Assembly (NCBI RefSeq): GCF_000273375.1
Contig: NZ_CM001557.1
Location: 1,127,473 to 1,191,472 of the forward strand
Length of the DNA: 64,000 bases
Origin: Bartonella birtlesii IBS 325
Lineage (GTDB): Bacteria > Pseudomonadota > Alphaproteobacteria > Rhizobiales > Rhizobiaceae
Direction: 5' to 3'
Made by a program: the position numbers and the translations under genes. Numbering within the stretch: the stretch's first letter is position 1; every line of letters begins with the position of its first letter. The notes under the pieces are model-generated. The model was given only the letters and a program-made list of their open reading frames with translations, was not told where the DNA came from and searched no databases. Below are positions 51,771-62,608 of this stretch, piece after piece.

Positions 51771-52562
51771 TTAATGTTTAATTTTAGCAAGAAACTCACG
51801 AGCACGCTGACTTTGAGGATTTGTAAAAAACGCGTTAGAAGCTGTATCTTCGATAATCTTTCCATTTTCTAAAAAGAGGATTCTTTCTGAAACTTCACGC
51901 GCAAAACCCATTTCATGGGTTACACAAAGCATTGTTATACCTGTGTCCGCTAATTGTACCATAACTTCTAAAACTTCTCCAACACTTTCTGGATCGAGAG
52001 CAGATGTGGGTTCATCAAAAAGCATCACTTCAGGTTCCATGCAAAGTGCACGAGCAATCGCAACACGTTGTTGTTGTCCACCAGAAAGCTGTAAAGGATA
52101 TTTATTATAGTATTTTTCAATACCGACATTTGTTAGATAACGAATTGCCCGTTCTTGTGCTTGTTGTTTAGAAAGCCCTTGAACAGTTATAGGTGCTAAA
52201 ATACAATTTTGCATAACACTCATATGAGGAAATAAATTAAAGTTCTGAAAAACCATTCCTATTTTACGGAGAACATTTTTTTGCTGGCATGGAGGAGCAG
52301 CATGAATATCAATGCTCTGGATGCAAATCGACCCTTCTTGTGCTTTTTCTAGTTGATTAATACAACGAATTAAAGTTGATTTTCCCGATCCAGAAGGACC
52401 ACAGATAACGATTCGTTCGCCAGTTTTAACGTCAAAATTAATATTGTAGAGTACTTGAAAATCTCCATACCATTTATTCAAATTCCGAATGGAAATCACA
52501 AAGTCTTGTGCAATATGGACAGGTTTATTATTTTTCAAATTCATCTTGTTGTATTCTTTCAT
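51771..52562 (-). CDS. Amino-acid ABC transporter ATP-binding protein
   Basis: A polar amino-acid transport ATPase (GlnQ/HisP/AapP type, 263 residues). Walker A is GPSGSGKST, the signature is LSGGQQQRVAIARAL, and Walker B is EVMLFDEPTSALDPE. The first ATG (52562) gives a nine-residue-longer N-terminus than relatives; ATG 52544 is also possible. It is the last gene of a leftward operon with two permeases and two binding proteins. The substrate cannot be read from the ATPase. Confidence 0.9.
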   Translation of the reverse strand: MKEYNKMNLKNNKPVHIAQDFVISIRNLNKWYGDFQVLYNINFDVKTGERIVICGPSGSGKSTLIRCINQLEKAQEGSICIQSIDIHAAPPCQQKNVLRKIGMVFQNFNLFPHMSVMQNCILAPITVQGLSKQQAQERAIRYLTNVGIEKYYNKYPLQLSGGQQQRVAIARALCMEPEVMLFDEPTSALDPESVGEVLEVMVQLADTGITMLCVTHEMGFAREVSERILFLENGKIIEDTASNAFFTNPQSQRAREFLAKIKH

Positions 52563-52624
52563 TGATAAATAAATTTATTAGTTTAACATTTCTGATTTAA
52601 TAAAGATTTTTATGACTATTTTAT

Positions 52625-53332
52625 TTACCGCAAATATCGGGTTAGACGATATTCGATAAAAGCAATAAAGCGGTGAATGAATTCAACGGTAAAAAGATAG
52701 ATAAGAGCAGCCCAAACGTAAACTTGGAAATCGAATGTACGCGAATAGGTTAGTTTAGCAACGCCCATTAAATCGTAAATAGTAATGAGCGAGGCAATAG
52801 CACTCGATTTAATCATTAAAATTAACTCATTACCTAAGGGGCGTAATGCTAAAACCATTGCTTGTGGCAGAATAATTCTAAAAAATGTTATAGAATTACT
52901 CAATCCTAGCGCTTTTGACGCTTCACGTTGTCCTGTTGTGACAGAAAGAAAACTTCCTTTAAAAATTTGAGATTGATAGGCTGCAGAATTGAGTGCGAAA
53001 ATAAAAAGACAACAATACCATGCGTTTTGAAAAAACCACCATAGACCAATCTGTTGCCAGAAGTTATTCATTGAACCAAGTCCGTAGTAGAAAAGAAAAA
53101 GTTGGGCGAGTAAAGGAGATCCACGAAAAAAATAGACATAAATCTCTGCAAAATATCGTAAAAACTTATTTTTTGACAAACGTGCAAACGCGATAAACAT
53201 ACCAAGAAAAAAGCCAATGGAACAAGCAATAGAAACAAGCTCAACAGTAACGATAAAGCCCTCAAAAAATTTCGACCCATAGCGGTTTAAAAGAGCTGGA
53301 TTAAAAAGAAAATAAAGCCACTCAGGAATCAT
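52625..53332 (-). CDS. Amino-acid ABC transporter permease (second subunit)
   Basis: A 235-residue HisM/GlnP-type inner-membrane permease. It shows several hydrophobic spans and the EAA loop TTGQREASKALGLSNSITFFRIILPQAM, which docks the ATPase. It starts four bases inside the end of the first permease (53329–54066), so translation is coupled. With the neighbouring permease it would form a heterodimeric channel. Confidence 0.9.
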   Translation of the reverse strand: MIPEWLYFLFNPALLNRYGSKFFEGFIVTVELVSIACSIGFFLGMFIAFARLSKNKFLRYFAEIYVYFFRGSPLLAQLFLFYYGLGSMNNFWQQIGLWWFFQNAWYCCLFIFALNSAAYQSQIFKGSFLSVTTGQREASKALGLSNSITFFRIILPQAMVLALRPLGNELILMIKSSAIASLITIYDLMGVAKLTYSRTFDFQVYVWAALIYLFTVEFIHRFIAFIEYRLTRYLR

Positions 53333-54066
53333 AAGTTCGATACCTTTCTATATCCTGTTTGCATGTATGTCTCCAGATAGCGCAGGATTACAGAAAAAAA
53401 TGCTGAAAATAACAAATAAAGTACGCATGCTACAAGATAAAACAGCATGGCTTTATCAGTGGCTGCAACTGCTAAGTTTGTTTGTCGCATAAGATCAACA
53501 AGTGAAATCGTTGAAACTAAGGATGTATCTTTTAACACAGTAAGCCAATTATTAGAGAGTCCTGGTAAAGCATTCCGGATTACCTGAGGAAAGACAACAT
53601 GCAAAAACGTAGTTGAGCGTGAAAGCCCTAAAGTTTTAGCTGCTTCATATTGACCTTTATCAAAAATATTGAACGCACCAAGCCAGACTTCACAAGAAAA
53701 TGCAGCAAGAACCATGCTGAGAGCCAGAACGCCCGCAACAAAGGCGCTAATACTAAACATGATTTCAATATTAAAATAATCAAGAATAATTTGAATAATA
53801 TTTTGCAAGCCATAATAAACTAAAAACAGAGTTAAAAGCTCTGGTAATCCACGAAATACCAAAGAAAAGAGGGTAGCGATAGTTTTAACTACTCTAATAT
53901 TGGATCGAATCATGACTGCAGAAAGAAGACCTAAAGGAAGTCCTAAGATCCCACAACACAAAGCCAATGATAATGTCATTCCAGCACTAGAAAGTATAAC
54001 CACACCCCACCCTCCATTGCTAAATGATAGCAATGCTAAATCTTCAATCATTCTTTCATACCTCAC
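53329..54066 (-). CDS. Amino-acid ABC transporter permease (first subunit)
   Basis: A 245-residue HisQ/ArtQ-type permease with hydrophobic spans and the EAA loop FDKGQYEAAKTLGLSRSTTFLHVVFPQVI. The ending LETYMQTGYRKV overlaps the start of the second permease by four bases. It lies 63 bases downstream of the binding-protein gene, so all probably form one transcript. Confidence 0.9.
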   Translation of the reverse strand: MRYERMIEDLALLSFSNGGWGVVILSSAGMTLSLALCCGILGLPLGLLSAVMIRSNIRVVKTIATLFSLVFRGLPELLTLFLVYYGLQNIIQIILDYFNIEIMFSISAFVAGVLALSMVLAAFSCEVWLGAFNIFDKGQYEAAKTLGLSRSTTFLHVVFPQVIRNALPGLSNNWLTVLKDTSLVSTISLVDLMRQTNLAVAATDKAMLFYLVACVLYLLFSAFFSVILRYLETYMQTGYRKVSNL

Positions 54067-54129
54067 AAAGAGTTAGATAAATATTTTCTTAGAAATAAAC
54101 AGTTTGTCCAATTTTAGTGCATCTACTAT

Positions 54130-54882
54130 TTAATAAATATCAAATGCAAAATATTTTTTTATAATTCTATTATAAGTTCCATCTGAATGGATTTCTTTTA
54201 TTGCTTCATTAAATTTATTTTTAAGGTCATTATTATTTTGGCGTAATGCAATTGCAATAGGGAATTTTGTTCCTTCCAATGTTCCTAAAAAATGGCAGCA
54301 ATCTTTTCCTTCATTTTTAAGCCAGTTTAATGCCTGCAGTTTATCAACAATAACCACATCAAGTCGGCGGCTCAAGAGATCGCGATTAACTTCTATTGTT
54401 GTCGGGTAAAGTTTTATATTTATTTCTTCAGAAGCATAATGATCTTCTGCATAGGCGGCTTGTGTTGTATTCGATTGAACACCAAGATTTTTACCTTTAA
54501 AAGCTATTGCTGAGATCTCTTTAATTCCTGAATCTTTGGCGACAATTACAGCAAGCTCTGTGTTATAATAAGGATCTGTGAAATCGATCTTTTGTAAACG
54601 CTCTTTTGTGAGAGCAATAGAAGCAATGATAGCGTCATATTTTTTTGCAAGAAGACCAGGAATCATCCCCTCAAAGTCTTGAGTGGTAATAGTGCATTCA
54701 ACGTTCATTTTTTTACAAAGCGCGTAAGATATGTCAATATCAAAACCTTGAAGTTTGTTATTTGAATCAATGTAACTGAATGGAGGATAGGAACCTTCAC
54801 TCGCAATTTTCAGCATTTGAGTGTGAGCAGATTGGGTAAACAGCGTTGCACTTATTATAAGAGCTAATGCTAATAATTTCAT
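54130..54882 (-). CDS. Amino-acid ABC transporter substrate-binding protein, copy 1
   Basis: A 250-residue periplasmic binding protein of the Lys/Arg/ornithine-His (ArgT/HisJ) type. It has a Sec signal peptide (about 1–20), SEGSYPPFSYIDSNNKLQGFDIDISYALCKKM at the N-terminal lobe (split at SYPPFSY and GFDIDI), and FTDPYYNTELAVIVAK. AGGAGA precedes the ATG at a good distance. It is very similar to copy 2 at 55305–56057, and its own upstream about 100 bases are also related to those of copy 2, so the two arose by tandem duplication. Confidence 0.92.
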   Translation of the reverse strand: MKLLALALIISATLFTQSAHTQMLKIASEGSYPPFSYIDSNNKLQGFDIDISYALCKKMNVECTITTQDFEGMIPGLLAKKYDAIIASIALTKERLQKIDFTDPYYNTELAVIVAKDSGIKEISAIAFKGKNLGVQSNTTQAAYAEDHYASEEINIKLYPTTIEVNRDLLSRRLDVVIVDKLQALNWLKNEGKDCCHFLGTLEGTKFPIAIALRQNNNDLKNKFNEAIKEIHSDGTYNRIIKKYFAFDIY

Positions 54883-55304
54883 TATGTTCTCCTATGAGCT
54901 AAGCAAAAAAATGAGATCGTCATGTATTTTATAACCTGTAAGCTCTTCTAGGAGCAATGCAAAAATTTATGAATGTTCGTTTTGCGCTCATGATAATGAA
55001 TATTATCATTAAAAAATTAATTATTTTACCAGGTATGCGTATCCTAAGCATAGGAGAGAAAGAAATATTTTATTGATTACATGGACTGTTCAATTTAGGA
55101 ACAAAGAAAAATTTTAACTCTTAGATTAAAGAAAAATTAACATGTTGTTTTTTCTTATTACAAAGCACTCAAATAATGGAAACACATAAAAATTTATCTT
55201 TTGGTAAATAGGCATCTTTCTTCTAAAAAATAATAAAAACTTTAAATTTAAAATTATTTTTTACTTCTTATGCTACTATTTCAAAATTTAGCTCACATTA
55301 ATAC
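54883..55304 (-). other. Intergenic region between the two binding-protein genes
   Basis: About 420 AT-rich bases. The first hundred upstream of copy 1 resemble the leader of copy 2 (TATTTTATAA-CTGTAAGCT and GGAGCAATGCAAAAA are shared). It also holds a perfect eight-bp inverted repeat at 54990–55009. No ORF is credible. Confidence 0.6.
54990..55009. promoter_or_regulatory. Fur-box-like palindrome ATGATAAT-GAAT-ATTATCAT
   Basis: A perfect eight-bp inverted repeat separated by GAAT, about 110–130 bases upstream of binding-protein copy 1. The half-site GATAAT matches the classical Fur-box unit. It has no equivalent upstream of copy 2. A regulatory role is inferred only from sequence. Confidence 0.4.
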
Positions 55305-56057
55305 TTAATAAATATCAAACGCAAAATATTTTTTCATAATTTTTTCATAAGTTCCATCCAAACGGATTTCTTTTATTGCTTCATTGAGTTTATTTTTAAG
55401 ATCATGATTATTTTTACGTAAGGCAATTGCAATAGGGAATTTTGTACTTTCCAGAGTCCCTAGCAGTTTACAACAATCTTTTCCCTCATTTTCAAGCCAG
55501 TTTAAAGCTTGTATTTTATCGCAGATCATCAAATCAAGCCGGTGGCTTAAAAGATCACGATTAGCTTCTATAATTGTTGGGTAGAGTTTAATGTTTACTC
55601 CTTCAGGGGCATAGTGATCTTCTGCATAGACAGCTTGTATTGTATTTGATTGTGCTCCCAGATTTTTACCTTTAAAAGCTGCTGCTGAGATTTCTTTAAT
55701 TTCTGAATCTTTGGCGACAATTATAACGAGTGCTGTATTATAGTAAGGATCTGTGAAGTCAATCTTTTGCAAGCGCTCCTCTGTGGGAGCAAGAGAAGAA
55801 ACAATAGCATCGTATTTTTTTGCAAGAAGACCAGGAATCATTCCTTCAAAATCTTGAGTGATGATGCTACACTCAACATTCATTTTTTTACAAAGCGCAT
55901 AGGATATATCAATATCAAATCCTTTGAGTTCGTTATTTGAATCGATGTAACTAAATGGAGGATACGAAGCATCACTGGCAATTTTCAGTATTTGAGCATG
56001 GGATGATTGGGTAAACAGTGTTGTGCTTATTATAAGAGCTATTGTTAATAATTTCAT
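55305..56057 (-). CDS. Amino-acid ABC transporter substrate-binding protein, copy 2
   Basis: A 250-residue close paralogue of copy 1, with the same signal peptide form (MKLLTIALIISTTLFTQSSHAQ) and the same SYPPFSYIDSNNELKGFDIDI and DFTDPYYNTALVIIVAKDS motifs. Differences cluster in the ligand-lobe region (for example ASLAPTEERL against ASIALTKERL, and LMICDKIQALNWLENE against VVIVDKLQALNWLKNE), so ligand preference may have shifted. It has its own leader with TTCTCCTAT-type site AGGAGAACATAATG. No permease or ATPase lies directly with it, so it probably shares the transporter downstream. Confidence 0.92.
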   Translation of the reverse strand: MKLLTIALIISTTLFTQSSHAQILKIASDASYPPFSYIDSNNELKGFDIDISYALCKKMNVECSIITQDFEGMIPGLLAKKYDAIVSSLAPTEERLQKIDFTDPYYNTALVIIVAKDSEIKEISAAAFKGKNLGAQSNTIQAVYAEDHYAPEGVNIKLYPTIIEANRDLLSHRLDLMICDKIQALNWLENEGKDCCKLLGTLESTKFPIAIALRKNNHDLKNKLNEAIKEIRLDGTYEKIMKKYFAFDIY

Positions 56058-56795
56058 TATGTTCTCCTATTGGATAAGCGGAAAAATACAAGACCATATT
56101 GTATTTTATAATCTGTAAGCTGTTCTGGAGCAATGCAAAAAATGACTGATATTCACTTTACTATTATATATGGCTATTATAAGCAAAACACGTTCACTTT
56201 ATCAAATATGACTATGATTAAATACAAAAAAATATTTCACTAACTATATTATATGGTTATTTATCACAGACCATTTTTAGCATTTTCTTCAAAAGAATAT
56301 AGAATTTTGTTTTAAAAGTTATGCAATTTAATCAAAGAAACTTTTTTACCATTAGAACAATAAAAGTAAAGTATTTTTATAACTTAAAATAAGAATTATT
56401 TTACATATAATTCTCAAATAGTATTTTCATTATTATTTTTTAAGAATAGAGAGAAAAGTTCTTAATATTAATGAGTTGTAATATAATAATATGATCAATT
56501 ATTAATAATCTTTATATAAAATAATACGGAATTTTTTCATTTAGGAGAGTGAATATTATAAGTTAAAACTTTTCTAATTTTTAAAAAATCACTTGTTGTT
56601 TGCAAGATCAACATAAATACTTTTAATTTATTGAGTCAAAGTCATCTAAGCTTTTTCAATTTTTATAATAATCTTATCACTATAAAAAGAAATTTAGAAT
56701 TAAGATTTATAGAAGTACTTTTAAATTTTAGTTACTTTATCATTCACAATAAAGCTTCAGTAAATTGAAGCTTTATTGATTGGTTACTTATTACT
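56058..56795 (-). other. AT-rich non-coding gap between gltA and binding-protein copy 2
   Basis: About 740 bases with no plausible gene on either strand. The first 100 bases next to copy 2 are its leader, related to that of copy 1. The gltA terminator lies at the other end. In between I see only long A/T-rich stretches with stops in every frame. Confidence 0.5.
56748..56777 (-). terminator. Intrinsic terminator of gltA
   Basis: AATAAAGCTTCA and TGAAGCTTTATT form a perfect twelve-bp stem with a six-base loop, starting about 20 bases after the leftward gltA stop. The A/T-rich stem ends substitute for a long external T-tail. Confidence 0.7.
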
Positions 56796-58091
56796 TTAAT
56801 TTATACGTTTATCTATAGGAACGTATTCACGCATACCATAACCTGTGTAGAGCTGGCGAGGCCGACCAATTTTTTGTGCAGGATCCTCGATCATTTCTTT
56901 CCATTGTGCAACCCAACCAACACTGCGAGCTAATGCAAAAAGAACAGTAAACATTTCGGTTGGAAAACCTAAAGCTTTTAATGTAATACCAGAATAGAAA
57001 TCAACATTAGGATAAAGTTTTTTCTCAACAAAATATTCATCATTAAGAGCAATTTTTTCAAGTTCTATAGCGATATCAAGAAGTGGATCGTCTTGAATGT
57101 TTAATTCTTTTAAAACCTTATGACAGGTTTTCTGCATGATTTTTGCACGTGGATCATAGTTTTTATAGACTCGATGACCAAATCCCATAAGGCGGAAAGG
57201 ATCATTTTTATCTTTTGCACGTGCAATAAATTCAGGAATTCTTTTAACAGAACCTATCTCTTGTAGCATTTTTAAGCATGCTTCATTGGCTCCGCCATGC
57301 GCTGGTCCCCAAAGGCACGCAACACCCGCTGCAATACATGCAAATGGATTAGCTCCTGATGATCCTGCAAGGCGTACAGTGGATGTAGAAGCATTTTGTT
57401 CGTGATCTGCATGGAGGATAAAGATTTGGTCCATTGCTCGAGTAAGAACAGGATTTGTTTTATATTCTTCACAAGGAACACAAAAGCACATACGAAGAAA
57501 ATTTGCAGCATAACTAAGATCATTTCGTGGATAAACAAATGCTTGTCCAATACTATATTTATAAGCCATGGCAGCAAGGGTTGGCACCTTGGAGATAAGA
57601 CGAACAGAAGCAATCATTCTTTGTTGAGGGTCTGTAATATCAATAGAGTCATGATAGAATGCAGACATAGCTCCAAGGCATGCAACCATAACGGCCATAG
57701 GATGCGAGTCGCGGCGAAAACCATGAAAAAAACGCGCAAACTGCTCATGTACCATTGTATGCTGCATAATACAACGATCAAAATCATTCTTCTCTTGTTG
57801 TGTTGGGAGTTCACCGTAAAGTAAAAGATAACAGCTTTCGAGAAAGTCTCCTTTTTCAGCCAATTGATCAATAGGATAACCTCGATAAAGCAATAGTCCT
57901 TTATCACCATCAATATAAGTAATTTTTGATTCACAAGAAGCCGTTGAGGTAAAACCAGGATCATAAGTAAAAGTGTCTGTTTCTTTATAGAGAGAAGCAA
58001 TTTCAATGACATCAGGTCCACTCGTACCCTTGCGCACAGGAAGTTCTATATTTTTATCATTCACAGTAATGTGTGCTTTATTCTCAAACAT
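56796..58091 (-). CDS. gltA: Citrate synthase
   Basis: GltA condenses oxaloacetate and acetyl-CoA at the entry of the TCA cycle. The 431-residue hexameric-type protein has the catalytic residues in the expected settings: His in [16 protein letters not shown], His in [16 protein letters not shown], and Asp in [13 protein letters not shown] precedes the ATG. It is the standard Bartonella typing gene. A terminator follows, and gltX lies upstream in the same direction with a 260-base gap. Confidence 0.96.
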   Translation of the reverse strand: MFENKAHITVNDKNIELPVRKGTSGPDVIEIASLYKETDTFTYDPGFTSTASCESKITYIDGDKGLLLYRGYPIDQLAEKGDFLESCYLLLYGELPTQQEKNDFDRCIMQHTMVHEQFARFFHGFRRDSHPMAVMVACLGAMSAFYHDSIDITDPQQRMIASVRLISKVPTLAAMAYKYSIGQAFVYPRNDLSYAANFLRMCFCVPCEEYKTNPVLTRAMDQIFILHADHEQNASTSTVRLAGSSGANPFACIAAGVACLWGPAHGGANEACLKMLQEIGSVKRIPEFIARAKDKNDPFRLMGFGHRVYKNYDPRAKIMQKTCHKVLKELNIQDDPLLDIAIELEKIALNDEYFVEKKLYPNVDFYSGITLKALGFPTEMFTVLFALARSVGWVAQWKEMIEDPAQKIGRPRQLYTGYGMREYVPIDKRIN

Positions 58092-58351
58092 TAGGTGTTC
58101 CTTTCAGATCCTTTGCTTCTAAAAATCAAGATGCCGCTTCATCTGAGTGCGGGATGTATAGTTGAAGCTTTTCCTACTTATATTGAAGGGTAGATTTACC
58201 TTAAAAGTTGGTTCTTGCAATCTAAAAAATATTTTTATTTATAATTTTACCAAATATCTCTTTCAACGATTTAAGAAAGAGCTAATTTTTATTTTTTATA
58301 GAGGCATTTGTATATGTTGCTTTATTATACTGATAAGTTATATACATGCTA

Positions 58352-59779
58352 CTAACACGCAGCTGTAAGCAGCTGATCATTAATACGATTGAGAGATTCA
58401 TCTTGTCCCAATAAAACAAGTACATCAAAAACTCCAGGTGATGTTGAACGACCTGTAAGAGCTGCGCGAAGAGGTTGGGCAACAGCCCCAAATTTGAGAT
58501 TTTGTCTTTCTGTATAATATCGAAGAGTTTCATCCAAGCTTTTTACATCCCAATGGGAGCATGTTTTCAGGGCAAGGTAAATATCTTTTAAGATTGCTAG
58601 CCCATTTTTGTCTAAGAGGGTTTGTGCTTTTTCATCGAGAAGTAAAGGCCGTTGCGTAAAAATGAAGGAAGCATTGTCAATAAGCTCACACAATGTTTTT
58701 GAACGTTCTTTCAAATTCGGTATAGCTTTTAGAAATTGAACACGGCGTTTTTCATCAAGACTTTTCATTATTTGTAAGCCACCTTCAATTTCTGGTAAAA
58801 TATTAAGAGCAGCATCAAAAAGGTCTTGATCATTGCTCATACGTATATAATGCCCATTGATGGCATCAAGCTTTTTGAGATCAAAACGAGCTGCTCCTTT
58901 ATTAATATCATTAATATCAAACCAAGAAATCATATCTTCTATTGACATCAATTCATCATCACCATGACTCCATCCCAGACGAACTAAATAATTTCGCAAG
59001 GCAGCAGGAAGGTATCCCATTGTTCGATAAGCATCGACACCTAGTGCGCCATGTCGCTTTGATAATTTTGCACCATTTTCACCATGGATAAGTGGAATAT
59101 GTGCCATAACAGGAATATCCCATCCCATTGCATTGAAGATGATTGTTTGGCGAGCTGCATTTGTGAGATGATCATCACCCCGTATAATATGTGTGATTCC
59201 CATATCGTGATCATCAACAACAACAGCATGCATATAGGTGGGCGAACCATCGGAACGCAAAATAATAAAGTCATCCAGATCTTTATTAGGAAAGCAAACA
59301 TCACCTTGAACGCGGTCGTGCACAACAGTTTCCCCATCTTGTGGTGCTTTTATGCGAATAACAGGTTTAACACCGTTGGGAGCTTGAGAAATATCACGAT
59401 CTCGCCAACGTCCATCATAACGTGGTGGACGACCTTGCGCACGCGCATTTTCACGCATTTCAGCCAATTCTTCAGGAGAGGCATAACAATAATAAGCTTT
59501 TCCATCTTTTACTAACTGTTCAGCGACTTGTCGATGACGTTCTACTCGTTTGAATTGTGAAATAGGAGCGCCGTCGTAGCTAAGTCCCATCCAGTGTAGG
59601 CCATCTATAATGGCTTTTACAGCTGCTTCTGTTGAACGCTCTCGATCTGTATCTTCTATCCGTAGAAGCATTTTCCCACCAGTATGTTTTGCATAAAGCC
59701 AATTAAAGAGGGCCGTACGGGCACCTCCAATATGAAGGAATCCTGTTGGTGAAGGAGCAAAGCGGGTAATAACGGACAC
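58352..59779 (-). CDS. gltX: Glutamyl-tRNA synthetase
   Basis: GluRS charges tRNA-Glu (and often tRNA-Gln in alphaproteobacteria that use GatCAB). The start is GTG at 59779 after AAGGAAGAG. The 475-residue protein has the class I HIGH variant [22 protein letters not shown] (HIGG at 16–19) and KLSKRHG near residue 240, plus the stem and anticodon-binding domains. It is divergent from comEC and upstream of gltA. Confidence 0.95.
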   Translation of the reverse strand: MSVITRFAPSPTGFLHIGGARTALFNWLYAKHTGGKMLLRIEDTDRERSTEAAVKAIIDGLHWMGLSYDGAPISQFKRVERHRQVAEQLVKDGKAYYCYASPEELAEMRENARAQGRPPRYDGRWRDRDISQAPNGVKPVIRIKAPQDGETVVHDRVQGDVCFPNKDLDDFIILRSDGSPTYMHAVVVDDHDMGITHIIRGDDHLTNAARQTIIFNAMGWDIPVMAHIPLIHGENGAKLSKRHGALGVDAYRTMGYLPAALRNYLVRLGWSHGDDELMSIEDMISWFDINDINKGAARFDLKKLDAINGHYIRMSNDQDLFDAALNILPEIEGGLQIMKSLDEKRRVQFLKAIPNLKERSKTLCELIDNASFIFTQRPLLLDEKAQTLLDKNGLAILKDIYLALKTCSHWDVKSLDETLRYYTERQNLKFGAVAQPLRAALTGRSTSPGVFDVLVLLGQDESLNRINDQLLTAAC

Positions 59780-59893
59780 GAATCTCTTCCTTTAAAATTA
59801 AGATGTTATTTATAGGACTTTATAGAAAGATTATGTTAGCATAGGTGATAGGGGGTGCAATAGCCACATTGCAAGTAAAGTGGGGATTTGCGG

Positions 59894-62175
59894 ATGTTTA
59901 ATCAAAATAAATCTAAGGATGGTTTATCCATCAGGTCTTTTTTAAAGATAAAGAAGTTACGTCTAATATGGAAAAAGAATTCTTATACTCCTTGTGATGC
60001 AGATAATAACAGTCTCAATAACCAAAAGATTTTTTTATTTACACCTTTAAAGGAAAAAATAACTTTTTTGGGGAAGTGGCTGGTAGATTGTATCAACAAA
60101 GAAATCTCTTTTGGGATTCTTTTTTCTTTAATTTTAGTGTTTTTTTCCATAGGAATTATTTTTTATTTTAGTTTAGAGCGTGAGCCAAGTTGGGGGCAAT
60201 TTGGCGTGTTGATTAGTATCTTTGTTGGAATATTATATATTTCACGACTTTATCGGCGAGTGTGGAGTATCGCAGGATTTTTGTTTTGTGTTCTATTGGG
60301 AGCTTTGGCTGCAAAAATAGAAACGTGGCGTATAGCAACACCAATGTTAAGCCGTGATATTATTACTACGTTAACGGGAAGAATTGTTTCTGTTGAGACA
60401 GGGAAAAGAGGACAATTTCGCTTAGTTTTAGATGTGTTAAGCACAAAAAATCCAATATTACGCCATAGCCCTCATCGTGTCCGTTTATCGGCAAGACGTT
60501 TGCCTTATGGATTGGCAATTGGTGATGGGTTATATGGAAAAGTTAAAATTCGTGCTTTATCTGGACCAGTATATCCAGGGGGGTATGATTTTAGTTTCCA
60601 TAATTATTTCAAAAGAATTGGTGCACAGGGAGTTTATTTAGGAAAACCAAGTAAAATATCAGTTTTGCAGCCTGATAGAATATTAGAGAGGGTTTTACAG
60701 AAAATTGAAAATTTACGGACCAATATGACACAAAGAATTCGTAAAGCAATTAAAGGAGAAAAGGGTAATGTTGCAGCTGCTCTTATAACGGCACAGCGAG
60801 CTGGTATTTCAAATAAGACAAATGAAGAATTGCGTGCAGCTGGATTGGCGCATATTTTATCAATATCAGGTTTACATATGGCTTTGTTGAGCAGCATAGT
60901 TCTTGTCAGCATCCGTAGTTTTTTAGCACTTTTTTCTGTTTTCTCATCCTATTATTCTACTAAAAAATTTGCTGCTGTTGCTGCATTAATGATGACAGCC
61001 TTTTATTTACTACTTTCTGGCGTAGCTGTATCAGCCCAAAGAAGTTTTGTGATGATCGCAGTTATGTTGGTAGCTGTTTTATGTAATCGTTCTGCTCTAA
61101 CAATGCGTAATTTCTCTATTGCTGGTTTAATAACACTCGCTATTACACCCCATGAGATATTAGGTCCTAGCTTTCAAATGTCCTTTTCTGCTACTGCTGC
61201 TTTAATTGCTTTTTTTGATTGGTGGAGTAAAAAATTATCTTATAGAACAAAAAAAGAACACCATCCTATGTTGGAGCTGGAGTCATTCATTTTGCTTTTT
61301 TATCGATATTTTCGATAGGAGCATCTTCATTTGTGGCAGGAACTGCCAGTGGAATTTATGCGGCTTATCATTTTTCCAATATTGCATTCTTGAGTATCAT
61401 CAGCAATGCTTTGGCTTTGCCTATAGTATCAATCTTAATCATACCTTTTGGATTAATTGCGACCCTTGCAATGTTTTGGGGGCTTGAATGGCTGCCGCTT
61501 CAAATTATGGGTTTTGGTATTGATCTTGTAATAAAGATTGCACAGGCTATAAGCTTCATTTCTCCTGCTTTAAATCCTGGATTTATACCGTTATCTGCGT
61601 TGACTTTATTCAGTATAGGTTTGGTTGGGTTAGTTTTTTGCAAAACATCCATCAGATTCTTTTTTAGTTTTTTTATTTTGGCTGGTTTTGTTACTTGTTT
61701 GGTACGCTCACCTGTACAGCTCATTATAGCAGATAATATGAAGTTTGTGGGGATTATCGATGAAAAGAAATTATATATTGATCGTTACCATATTTCCAAG
61801 TTTACTACATCCATATGGAAGAAATTATTCCACCTGGATGAGACAATCAAGTTGACAAAATATGGTCCGCCATTTCATGCACAGTTCATTTGTGATCATC
61901 ATCTATGTGCGTCCTCAGTAAAAAAGGGATTAAGAGTAATTGTCTTGCAAGGAGAAACAGATCAATGCGTAACAGCAGACATTATGATTAAGACATTTGC
62001 AATAGATAATAAAACATGTAACAAGAAGGCAAAAATAATATTTACTCCCCAGGAATTGTTATCACGAGGGAGTGTTATGATGACAAAAAATGGTGATATC
62101 ATTTGGTCTTCAATGGGGTTTTATAGACCGTGGAATATGCACAGGGGATATTCACAAAAATTGCATAATCTATAG
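59894..62175 (+). pseudogene. comEC: ComEC/Rec2-family competence protein, frame broken in the middle
   Basis: ComEC forms the inner-membrane channel for incoming transforming DNA. The first part has a DUF4131 region with several spans and the competence domain LAHILSISGLHMALLSSIVLVS followed by SGVAVSAQRSFVMIAVMLVA. After SYRTKK the frame goes wrong and stops at 61318; one base earlier the correct frame continues as RTPSYVGAGVIHFAFLSIFSIGASS, then AGTASGIYAAYHFSNIAFLS to the end at 62175. The break is in a seven-A run at 61249–61255. The C-terminal beta-lactamase-like domain is absent or very short. ATG 59894 follows GGGGA. Confidence 0.85.
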
Positions 62176-62608
62176 TTTTTTTATTTTTTTCGTGTTCAAA
62201 CAGCAAGAGAAAAAATAAGAGGTCTATCTTATTATAATGCTTTTTTTATCGCGCACTTCTCAATTTCATTAAAATTATAAAACTGTTTGCAATTTTCTTA
62301 CAACGGGTGATATTTTTGATATCTGAACAATTTATAATTTTTTGCAGAAGATTTTTATGTTCTGAGCTTATCGATAGTGCAAGATAAATCGAAAAAGCTT
62401 GTTGATATAAAAATATCAATAAATTTTCTTATAAGAGAAAATCGTTAATTATTCTATTTTACTCTTAATTGATATATCTTGTAATCACTAACACTTCTTT
62501 TTCAATCAACAAGGTAATGAGTCAATTTATAACAGATTGAGATAATCGGCTACTTTATTGTTATACGCTGTAATAACGGTCACTGATTGGTCAAAAGGTA
62601 AAGTATTC
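62176..62608 (+). other. AT-rich non-coding gap between comEC and rpiA
   Basis: About 430 bases with no credible ORF. It contains several seven-base T runs and must hold the rpiA promoter, but no clear motif stands out. Confidence 0.4.
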
